Origin: Limnanthes douglasii subsp. nivea
Lineage: Eukaryota; Streptophyta; Magnoliopsida; Brassicales; Limnanthaceae
Direction of reading: 5' to 3'
DNA length: 64,000 nt
Assembly: GCA_036936605.1 (NCBI GenBank)
Contig: JAUPFV010000005.1
Span: forward strand, 235,319,770-235,383,769
Position numbers and translations under genes: made by a program. This document shows positions 11,607 through 22,533 of this stretch, one piece after another; the first letter of the stretch is position 1; every line of letters begins with the position of its first letter. Under the pieces are notes generated by a model. The model was not told the origin of the DNA, did no database searches, and worked only from the letters and a program-made list of their open reading frames with translations.

Positions 11607-12158
11607 TAAAACATATCATCAGTGGTACTAGTTTTTTTCGTCTTAAAAAAACCAATGGTATTTTCAGATTTTATTTCTGAGTAACGTTTTAAAAGATGTG
11701 GATTTTTACAATTTTAATTTGAAAAGTGTAAACGAAGAAGATGCGAAACTTTCCTTTTTGCTAGATGAGAAACCTTTGTTTTTCTAGATGAGAAACCTTC
11801 TTTGTTTTGCTAGATGAGAAACCTTCTTTTTTTTGTTAGATGTGAAATCTTCTTTGTTTTGCTAGATAAAAAAACTTATTTGTTTTGCTAGATGAGAAAC
11901 CTTCTATGTTTTGCTAGATGAGAAACCTGTTTAAATTTTGTATTGGTAGATGTAAATCCAGGCCTATTATGATAGGTGCTAGATGCGAAACCAACCCACT
12001 AGATGTGAAACCATATAATGAGAAACTTGTGTAATATATATATATATATTAAATTCAAAACATATCATAAGTGGTACTAGTTTTGTTCGTTTTAGAAACA
12101 CAAGCAATGGTATTTTAGGATTTTTTTTTTCAAGTTACGGTTTAAAAGATATGAAACC
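11607..12158 (+). repeat. Pair of ~100-bp direct repeats bracketing a minisatellite
   Basis: The segment 11607-11705 recurs at 12057-12158. Both contain CATATCAT, GTGGTACTAGTTTT, TTCGT and CAATGGTATTTT in the same order and orientation. Together with the array between them they suggest a larger duplicated unit of about 450 bp that has since diverged. Confidence 0.7.
11740..12025 (+). repeat. Minisatellite, ~26-bp degenerate unit
   Basis: The core unit is roughly CTAGATGAGAAACCTTCTTT followed by GTTTTG. About eight to ten diverged copies are present, tightest from 11760 to 11940. More diverged relatives (GATGCAAAAC, GATGTGAAAC) extend left to about 11420. No coding sequence is supported here. 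Confidence 0.75.
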
Positions 12159-12159
12159 T

Positions 12160-14940
12160 TAAAAATTTAAATTAAAAAATTAAAAGAAAGATAAATTGTT
12201 TGCTGCATTTTATATAGAATGATATTTTAGGTATAAAATATCTTAGATTTGGTGTCTTTATTTGTAATAGGTTTGTTGGATGTGTCTTAAATGGTAAATC
12301 TCGATAATAATAGTGTAATTTAAAGTATTAGATTTTTTTTTATAGAATAGTTATAAATATAGATTTTTTAGATTATTTTTATAAAAAAACGTTATAAACG
12401 GTTAGATACGTATTATTAGTCGGACCTTTATTTAGTTTTGGATCCATTATATATTGTATTGGTAAAATGCCAAAACTGAGTCTAAAAGAAGTTTTATGTA
12501 TAATGGATTGTGTTGGAAAAAAAATCATACATCATTATAAATGTTTATTATAAATAAACATGTTATTCTTTTGAAAAAAGATGCAGATCATTATTCTATT
12601 TTTAATTTTTTTAATTTTTTTTTGAATTTATATGTTTGTAGGTCCTCAAAAATAAGGACCAGATGAGTCGTATCGTTTAGTAGAATAAACTTTTACCTTG
12701 AAACATTTTTTCAAAACCATTAAATAATAGTTACAAGCTTATTTAGGTCAACACTTATGAAGTATGGATACTTTATGTGTCACGGAAATGTCCATATCAG
12801 CATGCAAATGGAAGGTCACCCATCAGGGGTTCGGAAGCCTTTCCGATTCGGTAGTAATTTAGGATCAACTCAAATAAGAACACCGAGCTTATGATGTCGA
12901 ACTAGCAAGCTTTCGCGGGGGGGGGGGGGGATATGGTATATATGCCTTAACTTTTGAGATTATACAAAATGTAGGCAGATGTGAAGATAGAAACTATCGA
13001 ATGAAATGATGAAGTCTTATAATCATTGGAATATCTCCACCCAGATTAAAGTTATGGATATTTTAGTATCTGTCTCAGAATTAGTATTATTCCTCTTTCA
13101 CCGGTGAAAGAGAACCCAATAACATTCACGAGGTTTCATCATCATCATCCAAAGAGAGTTACCGTCGGCGGAACCAAACACATATCTGACTTCAACATCA
13201 TTCCAGGACTAAATATTATCGTCAAAGATTAGCTCACATGAGGGAGACCAAGCATGCCCAAACCTCAAATCAGAAACTGGTGTCGAGCCTCCGTTACAGA
13301 CTCAACCGGCCAACCAACCTACTCCGCAACCTTGAAACCAATCTCATAGTTCTTATATGAACCACTTTTCTCTTTTATGCAACCGTTTTTACAAGTTTAA
13401 AGTATGGTACAAGGTCCTCATAAATATATTGCACCATACTAGAGATCTTAAAGATGGAAATCTCGGACCCAATCGAGACATATACATATTCGGAAAATGT
13501 TAAAACATGGATGATGAGAGAAAGCCCTTTCCCCACCTATAGAACATTGAACATTTAAAATTCTATATGTATATTTTAATTTTTGGTAATTTAGATGTAG
13601 TGACACATGAAGGTTTAAAGAGGTACCAACATAACTGGCTAGTTATTACATATTTTCGTTATTTATTTTGTATCTAATTTTTACTTAAAGATTAACAATA
13701 TATGTTTGAGTTATATTCATTAAAATCTCATAGAATAAAAAAAGGCAAGGCGACAATAGATCGATAAAAATGTGGGGAAAGTAAGTTATATGTTATCCTT
13801 CATAATATAAAACATGCTCTGATAGACAGCATATTATTAAAATATTTAAAAGGGAACGGTCATATGCCCCCCTCAATTAAATATTATTAATATCATCTAA
13901 CATACACCTATGAATGGTTTTGACGGTTGAAACACTACGAGCTTTTCAATAATCGAGATTCATTTGTGAAACCCTTAGAAATAAATGTGACAATTATGAG
14001 TGTTTTGACAAGGGTTGGTCAACACTCATTGTAGGTTTGAACTGCTGAGATCCGATGAACTCTTGGTTAACATAATTATCAAGAAAAATATATCAACTAA
14101 GATAGCCTTAGTAAGTCGATAACGATGAGTAATTGGGCTAGCCAAATCACTCTTGACAAACCTTTAAGATATGAGAAGACTGATAAGTGAATTTTAGCAA
14201 CCCGACATTCATACAAGTCTTAAAACACCAAAAAATAAAATTTTCTTAATCATAAGAAACTAGCCAAGGCTTATAAAGATAGCTCTCATATCAGATATTA
14301 ATCATCTCTTGGTAAGAAAAATAGATGATCGAATTTTGCTTTAAAATTTAGAAGAAACTTTAATAAGTTTAACGATATAAAAAATAATAAAATGCATTTC
14401 CAGAATCTTAATTGATATTTAAAGATTTTTTTTTCTTATAAACTTAATCGTCAGGCATTTCATGTACAAGACCTCTCCAAGTCCTTTTCATTTTCATGAC
14501 CAAATATGTAATGGTATGACTAATGTCAACAACCAATAGTTTCATAGATAACTTACCTTGCATTTGAACACATAACATTTTGGCTCAAAACCTTTTGCAT
14601 GCATTTTCCTGCATATCTCTCGAACCATTTATAATTTCTATTACAAAATGATATGCAATTCATATGTTAGATTTCAAATTATCTTATATTGTATGCAACA
14701 AAAGCATTGTTGGTTTGTATCTTCTTAGGCATTTTCTTATAACCGTGACTTATATGAAATGCATGGTTAAGACTTCAAACCAGATTATGTCAATGTTTTC
14801 TTCTCTCCTATGCATTTTTTATCATTGGAAAAAGGTGAAAAACCAATGAACTAGTCACCGATAAACTACACTCCTAATTTGAAAGCATCGACATGACTAC
14901 GATTGACAAAATAAAAATGAACTTGAAAGTATTTGAATTT
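12160..14940. other. Long non-coding stretch; G run and palindrome
   Basis: I find no gene. Notable items are a run of 12 G at about 12919-12930 and a perfect 20-bp palindrome CTCTTTCACCGGTGAAAGAG at 13093-13112. The segment 12780-13620 has higher GC and complexity than its surroundings and may be an old mobile-element piece, but I could not match it to a family. Confidence 0.4.
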
Positions 14941-14949
14941 ACTTCAAAC

Positions 14950-15540
14950 TTATTTACCTGAAAATGAAAGAGTATATGCTATAGAATAACTAGAAGAAAA
15001 TACTTCACCTATTATTTTAAATGTTACTTCATCTCCATTTGGAATTACTAACCTCTCAATATGTACTTTTGGTGTTTCGATTGTCTGAGGATAATCTTTG
15101 AACTCACGTTTCATCTTATTTCGATTTTTTTTTAAATTCATGTTATATCTCCGAGTACATTATCTGATTGCACAAACCCATAGAGCCATTTTTTTTCTTT
15201 TTTTGTATTTCTTCGTATTCGCAAGGATGTTCATGTTAATGTGTCATTGACATAACATGTACGTCGTTCTTTTGGAACATTTTTCAAGATCATTCATCAA
15301 TGATAAGTCTCTATCGGTGAAAATCACGATTGATTCTTTGGTCAATTTAGTTACCATGAACGATTGCAATGTAATACCTATATTTTAATTAAGCTTGCAA
15401 AAAAATCCATATTTGTTTATCCGATCGACTTTTTCTTAAATTTTTTTAGGTTAGTCAACATTTTTATATCATCCAAATCTCCATCATTAAAAAATAATTG
15501 AAGATTATTTCTGATTTTCATATCCTCGCGTACCGGATAA
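14950..15540 (-). pseudogene. MULE / FAR1-like transposase remnant
   Basis: MULE transposases, and the FAR1 family derived from them, carry a DDE catalytic domain with a stretch like 'VTDRDLALMNA...LCRWHI'. The minus strand from about 15360 to 15225 reads KESIVIFTDRDLSLMND, then TTYMLCQ, a stop where W is expected, then HINMNILAN. This is an unmistakable cognate containing one catalytic aspartate. Sequence on either side (an open frame at 14950-15141, and 15370-15540) may belong to the same element but is too eroded to confirm. No terminal inverted repeats were found. Confidence 0.65.
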
Positions 15541-15973
15541 AATAAAATATTTTTATATATTTTATATTCAAAAATATATATAGAATAAAATAAAATATAT
15601 AAAATATTAAATTAATATCAACGGACCAGGCATAGTTCATCGGTAAACATAAACTGATAAGCTCAAGTTTGAAAATATTAAATCCGGAACAGGTCGGACC
15701 AGATTTGGACTCGAATATTAAAAAGCAGATTCAGACAGACTAACCCAAACCCGACCCACAAATAACCTATTATCATCCATATTCACGATAATTTAATATA
15801 ACAACCCACCCATTACCTCCGATGGTTTTTGTACCCACGCATAATTTATCACTATAATATAAAACATTCAGTTGTAACATTTTTTTAAAATATAAAATCA
15901 TATATATATATCAAAATCAAAATATAAACAAAAAAGAACTATCAAACTTTGAGTATGACTATTATGATACGAC
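15541..15973. other. AT-rich spacer, no gene
   Basis: Low-complexity A/T sequence with short 'CAAACCCGACCC' type words. Nothing coding is seen. Confidence 0.5.
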
Positions 15974-16062
15974 CTCCAACTATCTTGAGAGAAACTTCGG
16001 AGGGAACCAGCTACCAGACGGTTCAATTAGTTTTTCTCCCCTATATCTAAGTCAGATGAAAA
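15974..16062 (-). pseudogene. Fragment of nuclear 25S rRNA gene
   Basis: The reverse complement of this ~90-bp segment matches a universally conserved part of the large-subunit rRNA, the part containing GTAGCTGGTTCCCTCCGAAG in intact genes. Here TTCGGAGGGAACCAGCTAC is unchanged on the plus strand, and the flanks CTATCTTGAGAGAAAC and CTCCCCTATATCTAAGTCAG match with scattered changes. Many differences are transitions. The similarity fades after about 16062. It is an isolated, decayed scrap, not a working rRNA gene. Confidence 0.8.
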
Positions 16063-16624
16063 ATTAATGATATAGACCATTAATAGGTATGACCAAATAA
16101 AGGATGGTCTTGTGTTTGGGAGTAAGAAGTGCATCTAACAAAAAATGACGCAAAGTTAATATCTATGTGACCATTTCATATATCTCATCCACCTAAATAT
16201 TATGGTGTTGGTTCTCATCTTTCGACAAATCATGGGAAATATTAACATCTCTAAATTACGCGTGTCCCTCATAATAAGTGATGTATCACATACATCTTGT
16301 AATTTTTTTCAACTGCATCGCAAGACTTTAGGTCAATGGAATAAGTCTTTGCATATAGCCATGTGCCCTCTTTTCATTCTCGGCCTACTTCAGAGTCTTA
16401 TACATCTTCGTACACCTAAAATGCATATCATATTATGAACTATGAGCTACATCTAATATATTTGTTCTTCAAATAATTATCATCTGGAACACAAATCATT
16501 CAGAGATAACATAATATCCCATCAATGATCGAGGCTCAGAATGACCCCTTGCATAGCCCGTAGTAGTGGTCATAGACCCGTTTCGTAACTGTAAGAATGA
16601 AGAAAGCTTAACAAACAAATACAT
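16063..16624. other. Spacer, no recognised gene
   Basis: A short plus-strand open frame at 16202-16438 has no recognisable features. I see nothing else. An imperfect inverted pair (GACCATTAAT, GGATGGTC) lies at about 16076-16113. Confidence 0.4.
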
Positions 16625-16982
16625 TGTTATTAAATCACTATGACATTTATCACAAAATGGCTCAAGCACAGAACATACATGAAGGACAGACTGAAATGAA
16701 AACATGATTTAATGTGGTTCGAAAATTATCTACATCCACGGATGCAGCCATAGAAAAGAGTTTCACTATGATAGAAAAGAGTTACACATTTCAGATTGTG
16801 TTTTGTGTAGTCATAGTAGTATATTTATAGGGAATACATAGACTTACTAGACAATGGGCCTAATGGGCTCATATACACTAATAATAAAACCATCAATTGT
16901 ATTACAGCTTACTGTTAATGACACAAAACTGTACCGCCGGGCACGGTACACTGTCAAGGCACTATTCGACTCATTCACAACA
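16625..16982 (-). repeat. Copia-1 3' LTR
   Basis: On the minus strand it starts TGTTGTGAATGAG at 16982, directly after the polypurine tract, and ends at 16625 (plus-strand start TGTTATTAAATC). It is about 358 bp. The partner is at 21085-21409. Confidence 0.85.
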
Positions 16983-16995
16983 AATCTTCCCCTTG
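16983..16995 (-). other. Copia-1 polypurine tract
   Basis: The minus strand reads AAGGGGAAGATT immediately before the 3' LTR start. This is the usual plus-strand primer position. Confidence 0.7.
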
Positions 16996-17097
16996 ATGCG
17001 AATATCATTTCTTTACTATTAACAAAGAAACTTCTCTTCTTCTAACTCACCAAATTCCCCTAAGGAATTCACTCTATACAGCGAACACCGATCCAGT

Positions 17098-20000
17098 TTA
17101 GGCACTCCTTAAACTTCGAACTGATACTGCCTTGGTTATTATATCTGATGGATTATCGTGTGTAGACACTTTCTTCACATAAACAATTCCCTTTGATATT
17201 ATATCACGAATAAAATGATACCTGACATCTATGTACTTTGTACGCTCATGGTACATTTGGTTCCCTGTAAGGTGTATGACGCTTTGCCTGTCGCAAAACA
17301 CTTTTGTAGTACTCCTATCCAAGCCCAAATCTGCCACCAAACCTTGCAACCATATTTCCTCTTTAACTGCTTCTGTTACCGCCATGTACTCTGCCTCTGT
17401 TGTAGGCAAAGCTACAGTATCTTGCAACTGCACTTTGCAACTGATCGCACTCCCAACTAGAGTAAATACATATCCTGTAAGAAATCTCTTTTTATCCACA
17501 TCATATAGTGATTCACCAATATCGGTCTTGTTAAAGGTTAAGACAACGTTCACAATATTCATAAAATACCAAAGTATCCATTTCACTTCCTGCTAGTGTT
17601 CTTTCCTAGGACATCCCATTTACCTACTAACTACACTAACCGCATGTGAAATATTAAGATGTGTACATACCATAGAATACATGATAGTACCAAATGCACT
17701 TGCATATGGAACCTTTGACATTTGTTCCAACTCAGCATCGTCCTTGGCCGCTCCTACTGCAGACAACTTGAATGAGTAGCAAACGGAATACTAACTACCT
17801 TAGAATCAAACATGTTGAATCGTTATAACACTTCCTCAATATAGATTCATTGAGACAAGTGTAATAATCCTACACTTCTGTCCTGATAATCCCCACAACA
17901 AGAATTTTCTTTGCTCTACCTAGATCATTCTTCTCAAACTCGGCACTAAGCTGCTTCTTTATCTGCATAATGTGTGACATACTACAAGAATCAATAAGCA
18001 TATCATCAACATACAACAACAAGTAAACATAAGAATCATCTGACATATTTTGATGATACATACAACTATCATATGGACTCCTCGTGAACCCTTTTGACAC
18101 CATGAATGTATCAAAACGTTTGTACCATTTCCTAGGTGATTGTTTCAAACCATATAGTGAGTTTTTCAGCAGATGAACTTTGTCCTCCATATTAGGTTTG
18201 ATAAATCCCTCTGGTTGTCGCATGTAGATTTACTCCTCCAACTCACCATGTAGAAACGCAGTCTTCACATCCAACTGCTCAAGCTCTAAATCTTGCAAAA
18301 CCACTATGGCTAACCAAACTCGAATCGAACTATGCTTCACCACTGGAGAAAATACTTCATTGAAGTCGATTCCTTCCCTTTGAGTAAAAACCTTAGCGAT
18401 CAGTCTTTCCTTGAATCGAGATGCCTTAACCCCTGGATTACCTTCCTTTTTCTTGAACACCCATTTACTGCCTACTAACATTATCCTTTAGGCAAATCAA
18501 CAAACTTCCATGTTTGATTCTTATGAAGAAATTCAATCTCTTCTCCCATAGCACCAATTCATCGATCTGCCTCTGAACTCGCTACAGATTCTTTGTAGCT
18601 ACTAGGTTTCTGTATCTCAACTTCTTCAGCAACTGATAGAGCATATGCAACTAGATTCGCATACCTTTTTGAGAGTCTAATATCTATTCTTTCTCTGCCC
18701 AATGCTATGCTATAAGGTTGTTATTCTGGTTCGAGCGCATCATCGTCACTATCATCCGATGTTGACGCTTCACCTCCAGATTCTGGATCCACCTTAAAAT
18801 CACTAGAATTATTAGACATGTTGGGAACTGATTCTACTTCAAGCTCCACTTGTTTACTCACAACCGATCCTGATTCGACCATTTCTCCTACTTCATTCTA
18901 ACTGTCTATCGAAGCAAACTCATTAAAAGTAACGTCCCTACTGATGAGAAAACCTAGAGACTTTGGAGAGGTACAACATAACCTATATCCCTTCACTCCA
19001 GTAGCATATCCTAGAAATATGCACCTCTGTGCCCTCAGATCAAGCTTACCATCTCTCATATGAGCATACGCAGGACAACTGAACACCCTCAAATATTCAT
19101 AATCAGCCGACGATCCAGACCAAATCTCAAAAGGAGTTTTACAATCAATAGTCGTTGATGGAGACTGATTCACCAAGTAATACGATGTATTGATAGTTTC
19201 AGCCCAAAAATCCTTTCCCACACCGGAATACGATAACATACTTCTTGCCTTGTCACAAAGTGTTCTGTTTATTCTTTCCGCGACTCCATTCTATTTTGGT
19301 GTTCTAGAACAAGTGCCATGGTGCACTATTCCCTCAGCTTCGCAGAACTCGTTGAACTCACGATTGTAATATTCTAACCCATTATCTGTCCTAAGACGTT
19401 TGACATTTCTTCTTGTTTTCTTCTCAATTATCGTCTTCCATTTGACAAAGGTTGAATATGCCTCATTTTTTGTTTTCAGTGAGTAAACCCACACCATCCT
19501 TGAATAATCATCAATCAAACTCATGTAGTGTCTGACTCTGCTCTTTGATGAAATTCTGTTTGGACCCCAAAGAACTGAGTGAATGTAGTCCACTGTCCTT
19601 TTAGTCTTTTTTACAGTCGATTTGCTGAATTTGACTCTAGTTTGTTTACCAAACACACAATGCTCACAAAATCCCAATGATTCCGCTTTATACCCTTTCA
19701 ACAAATCTCTCTTTCCTAAAACAGCTAATCCTCTGTCACTTATGTGACCAAGACGCCAATACCACAACTTATTTGGATCCTGCCTACTTTGGCTATTACT
19801 CACTGATGATGCTACTGCAGCATCGCCCATAACAACACTCCCCTCGAGAATGTAAAGACCCTTCTACAAACTGTCCTTCATACACACTATTGAGCCTTTT
19901 GTCACTTTGATTACACTGTCTTCTGCACGGTACTTGTAACCACGAGAGTCTAGATTCCCAAGAGAAATCAGGTTTCTCTTTAACCAGGAACATGCCAGCA

Positions 20001-20249
20001 CGTCAAGATTCTAACAACCTTGTCAAACATTCTGATTCTGACGTTACCAATACCACTAACAGTTAACAAATGATTGTTCCCTAAATAGATAGTTTCCTGC
20101 ATTGGCTTGTAAGTATCGAACCACTGCTTAAACTGACACATGTGATATGTAGCGCTAGTATCGAGTACCCAAGATTTTTTCCCATAGTCTGAAGTCACGG
20201 ACAATACATCTTCTATACCATTGTTTTCACTATCGTCAGAATCATTCAC
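17098..20249 (-). pseudogene. Copia-1 pol remnant (protease, integrase, RT, RNase H)
   Basis: Read right to left on the minus strand. The protease motif WVLDTSATYHM is near 20165, where an intact aspartic protease has D-S/T-G. The GAG-pre-integrase WRLGHIS is near 19755. The integrase catalytic core has SLIDDYSRMVWVY near 19530 and RTDNGLEY near 19395, then a TAG (near 19291) where Q is expected before NGVAE. RT has KWVFKKK near 18465, QLDVKTAFLHGELEE near 18260 and the catalytic YVDDM near 18010. RNase H has TTEAEYMA near 17400. Stops occur near 19291 and 18230, and a segment between RT and RNase H is disordered. The element cannot make a full polyprotein. Confidence 0.9.
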
Positions 20250-20269
20250 ACCTTCAACAATGTTTGCTG

Positions 20270-21028
20270 TATTTTCCTTTTGATTTCCCTTTTTCCATTC
20301 AGTTTCGGAAAATATCTTCTATAATGACCCTACTCACCGCATTCATAACAGTTTGCGTGCTTTACCTTTGACTTGGACCTCCAGTTCTTCCTTCTTAAAG
20401 AACTCGATTTGCTTCTAGATCTTCCCCTAGTCATAAGACCTTCCCTTTGAGCTTGATTGTCTGGCTGCAACTGTCTCATCTCCTTTGATTTCAGTGCCCC
20501 TTTGACATCTGCTAGCGATAACTTATCCTTACCATAGATAATTGTATCTACTAAGTTTTCATAGGGAGCTGGTAACGATCTCAATGTAAACAAAGCTTGA
20601 TCATCATCCTCAATATTGATATCTATGTTATCTAAGTCCATTATAATTGATTTAAAATTATCTAAGTGCTCAGTTATGGACATAATTCTTTCAATCTGAA
20701 ATCATACAAACGCTTCTTCAAGTATAATCGGTTTACTACTAATTTATCTGAGTAAAGATCTCCTAGCTTCTTCCATGCGCAGGCAGCAGTCTTCTCACCA
20801 CTAATCTCGCGAAGCACGTTGTCTTTCACACTCATTAAAACCCAGCACAAAGCCTTTTATTGAAGATCTTGCTTCTCCTCTTCTTTCATCTCTCCTGGTA
20901 ACTTTATTCTCCACAACCTTCCACAACCCTTGCAGTACCAATGAAGATTTCAATTTAATCTTCCACAATGCAAAGCTGGACCCCCCATCAAATTTTTCAA
21001 TCATGTATTTTGTTGCTGCAGACGCCAT
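20270..21028 (-). pseudogene. Copia-1 gag remnant
   Basis: The start at 21028 gives MASAATKYMIEKFDGGSSF then LWKIKLKSSL, the opening of a plant copia gag. After a frame disruption near 20700-20800 it resumes with LDNFKSIIMDLDNI and SLPAPYENLV. A basic stretch and the start of a CCHC zinc knuckle (CYECGE) near 20335 follow, where a stop interrupts it. Confidence 0.85.
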
Positions 21029-21066
21029 TGTGAAACCCTAATTGCAAAAGCTCTAATTTCACCATG

Positions 21067-21080
21067 TGGCTCTGATACCA
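21067..21080 (-). other. Copia-1 primer-binding site (initiator tRNA-Met type)
   Basis: The minus strand reads TGGTATCAGAGCCA, four bases inside the 5' LTR. This is the common plant copia PBS complementary to initiator methionine tRNA. Confidence 0.85.
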
Positions 21081-21084
21081 ATTT

Positions 21085-21409
21085 TGCTATTAAATCACTA
21101 TGCCGTTTATCACAAAATGTCTCAAACATAGAACATATGCGAAGGACAACTGAAATGAACACATGATTTAACGTGGTTCAACAATTGTCTACGTCCACGG
21201 GCGCCACCAGAAAAAAAAGTTTCACTATGATATAATAGGGTTACAGATTTCAGATTGTGTTTTGTGTAGCCATAGTAGTCTATTTATATGGAATAAATAG
21301 ACTTACTAGAGAATGGGCCTAATGGCTCGTATACACTAATAAGAAAACCATCTATTGTATTAAAGCTTAGTGTCAATGACACAAAACTGTACCGCTGGGC
21401 ACGGTACCA
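21085..21409 (-). repeat. Copia-1 5' LTR (outer end apparently truncated)
   Basis: It aligns along its length with 16625-16950 of the 3' LTR. Similarity stops at 21409, about 35 bp short of the TGTTG end seen in the other LTR. Confidence 0.85.
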
Positions 21410-22533
21410 AAATTATATCACGAATGTTTATTGTCTGGATAGCCGGTAGAACCATTTTTTCCGTCGACTACCGATGATACGGTCCTCGTTCTGGTAAAAA
21501 AATGGATTTTTTTTTTAATTTTGCAATTATTTCAAAATTTAATATCCATGTTTTGAATATGATCCTTGTTTTTATTTATTTATATTTTAAAAAACAAAGT
21601 GTTTCTTATAAGTATTTGAAAAGATAATATTTAGAGCTCGTTTTGGGTTAGGAGTCTTGATTTTTAACTTCAAGATTTGATTGAATATTCAAAATTCAAA
21701 AGTATAGGATATGTTTATTAGTTTTCTAAAACTTAATAGCAAACCAGTAGTTAAATGTAGCAAGAGGGAGCTGTTTTTGGTTTTTGTCTTGGTTTTAAAA
21801 TAGTCAAATGACATCCGTTGCGAGAAAAATAAAATTTGATCAGTCTATCGACCTAACCCTTAGTTTAATGCATCTTTCTTATGTAAAAAGAAAAAAAAAA
21901 GATTAGATAATACAGATGTTGAAACATAATAATTGATTAGGTAAATTTAGTTTTCAGATATGTGTTTTTTTAAACATGAAATAGAGTACAATCTTGGCCA
22001 GCCAAAGTTGCAATGCCTTCCTTCAAAGCAAAAATATGTGGTCTTTTGAATTTATTACAATTAAAAATATAGATTGACTGAAGTTAATTCGTAAAGTTCT
22101 TGTACATTATGAATATTAATGTGAAACCAAATTTTGTATTTTTTAATGGATGGTGGAAAATCGCACTAGTCCGAACAGCTTACGACAAAATCTCCAGAAA
22201 CAATCTCCGGTGCTGATAGTATATTTAGTCACATTCTATCTATTGAGCCAATAAACAAAGTTTGAAGTGAGGTTGAAACTTATTTTTGTTCAACATATAA
22301 ACTGAATACAAAAAAAATAGAACCCGAATATAAAAAATAGACTGTTAAGAATGTTCTTATACATTTTCGACAAGAGTCCGTCGAAGACAAGTGGAAAACA
22401 AAGCTAATGACATCGGTAGTAATAATAACTTCTTTATCTGTATAAATAATATACCTCCATTTAAAGTCTGGTTCAGTTTATCCATTCGGCATAAACAACA
22501 CCAACACTGTTTTTCTCTCGCTTATTCTTTAAC
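21410..22533. other. Spacer between Copia-1 and CSLC, no gene
   Basis: AT-rich sequence. The part near 22533 should include the CSLC 3' UTR. I see no coding, RNA or mobile feature. Confidence 0.5.

Larger units (their letters stand above)
16625..21409 (-). mobile_element. Copia-1: decayed Ty1/copia LTR retrotransposon
   Basis: Two related LTRs flank minus-strand gag, protease, integrase, RT and RNase H in the Ty1/copia order. A primer-binding site and a polypurine tract sit at the expected places. The LTRs differ at about one site in nine by eye and the coding region has many stops, so the insertion is old. The outer edge of the 5' LTR (right side) appears to lack the first ~35 bp present in the 3' LTR, and no target duplication can be seen. 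Confidence 0.92.

Noticed and set aside
12919..12930. Poly-G run (and poly-C at 27184-27202) as functional motifs
   Set aside because: Most likely simple homopolymer growth or sequencing uncertainty. Only the length is notable.
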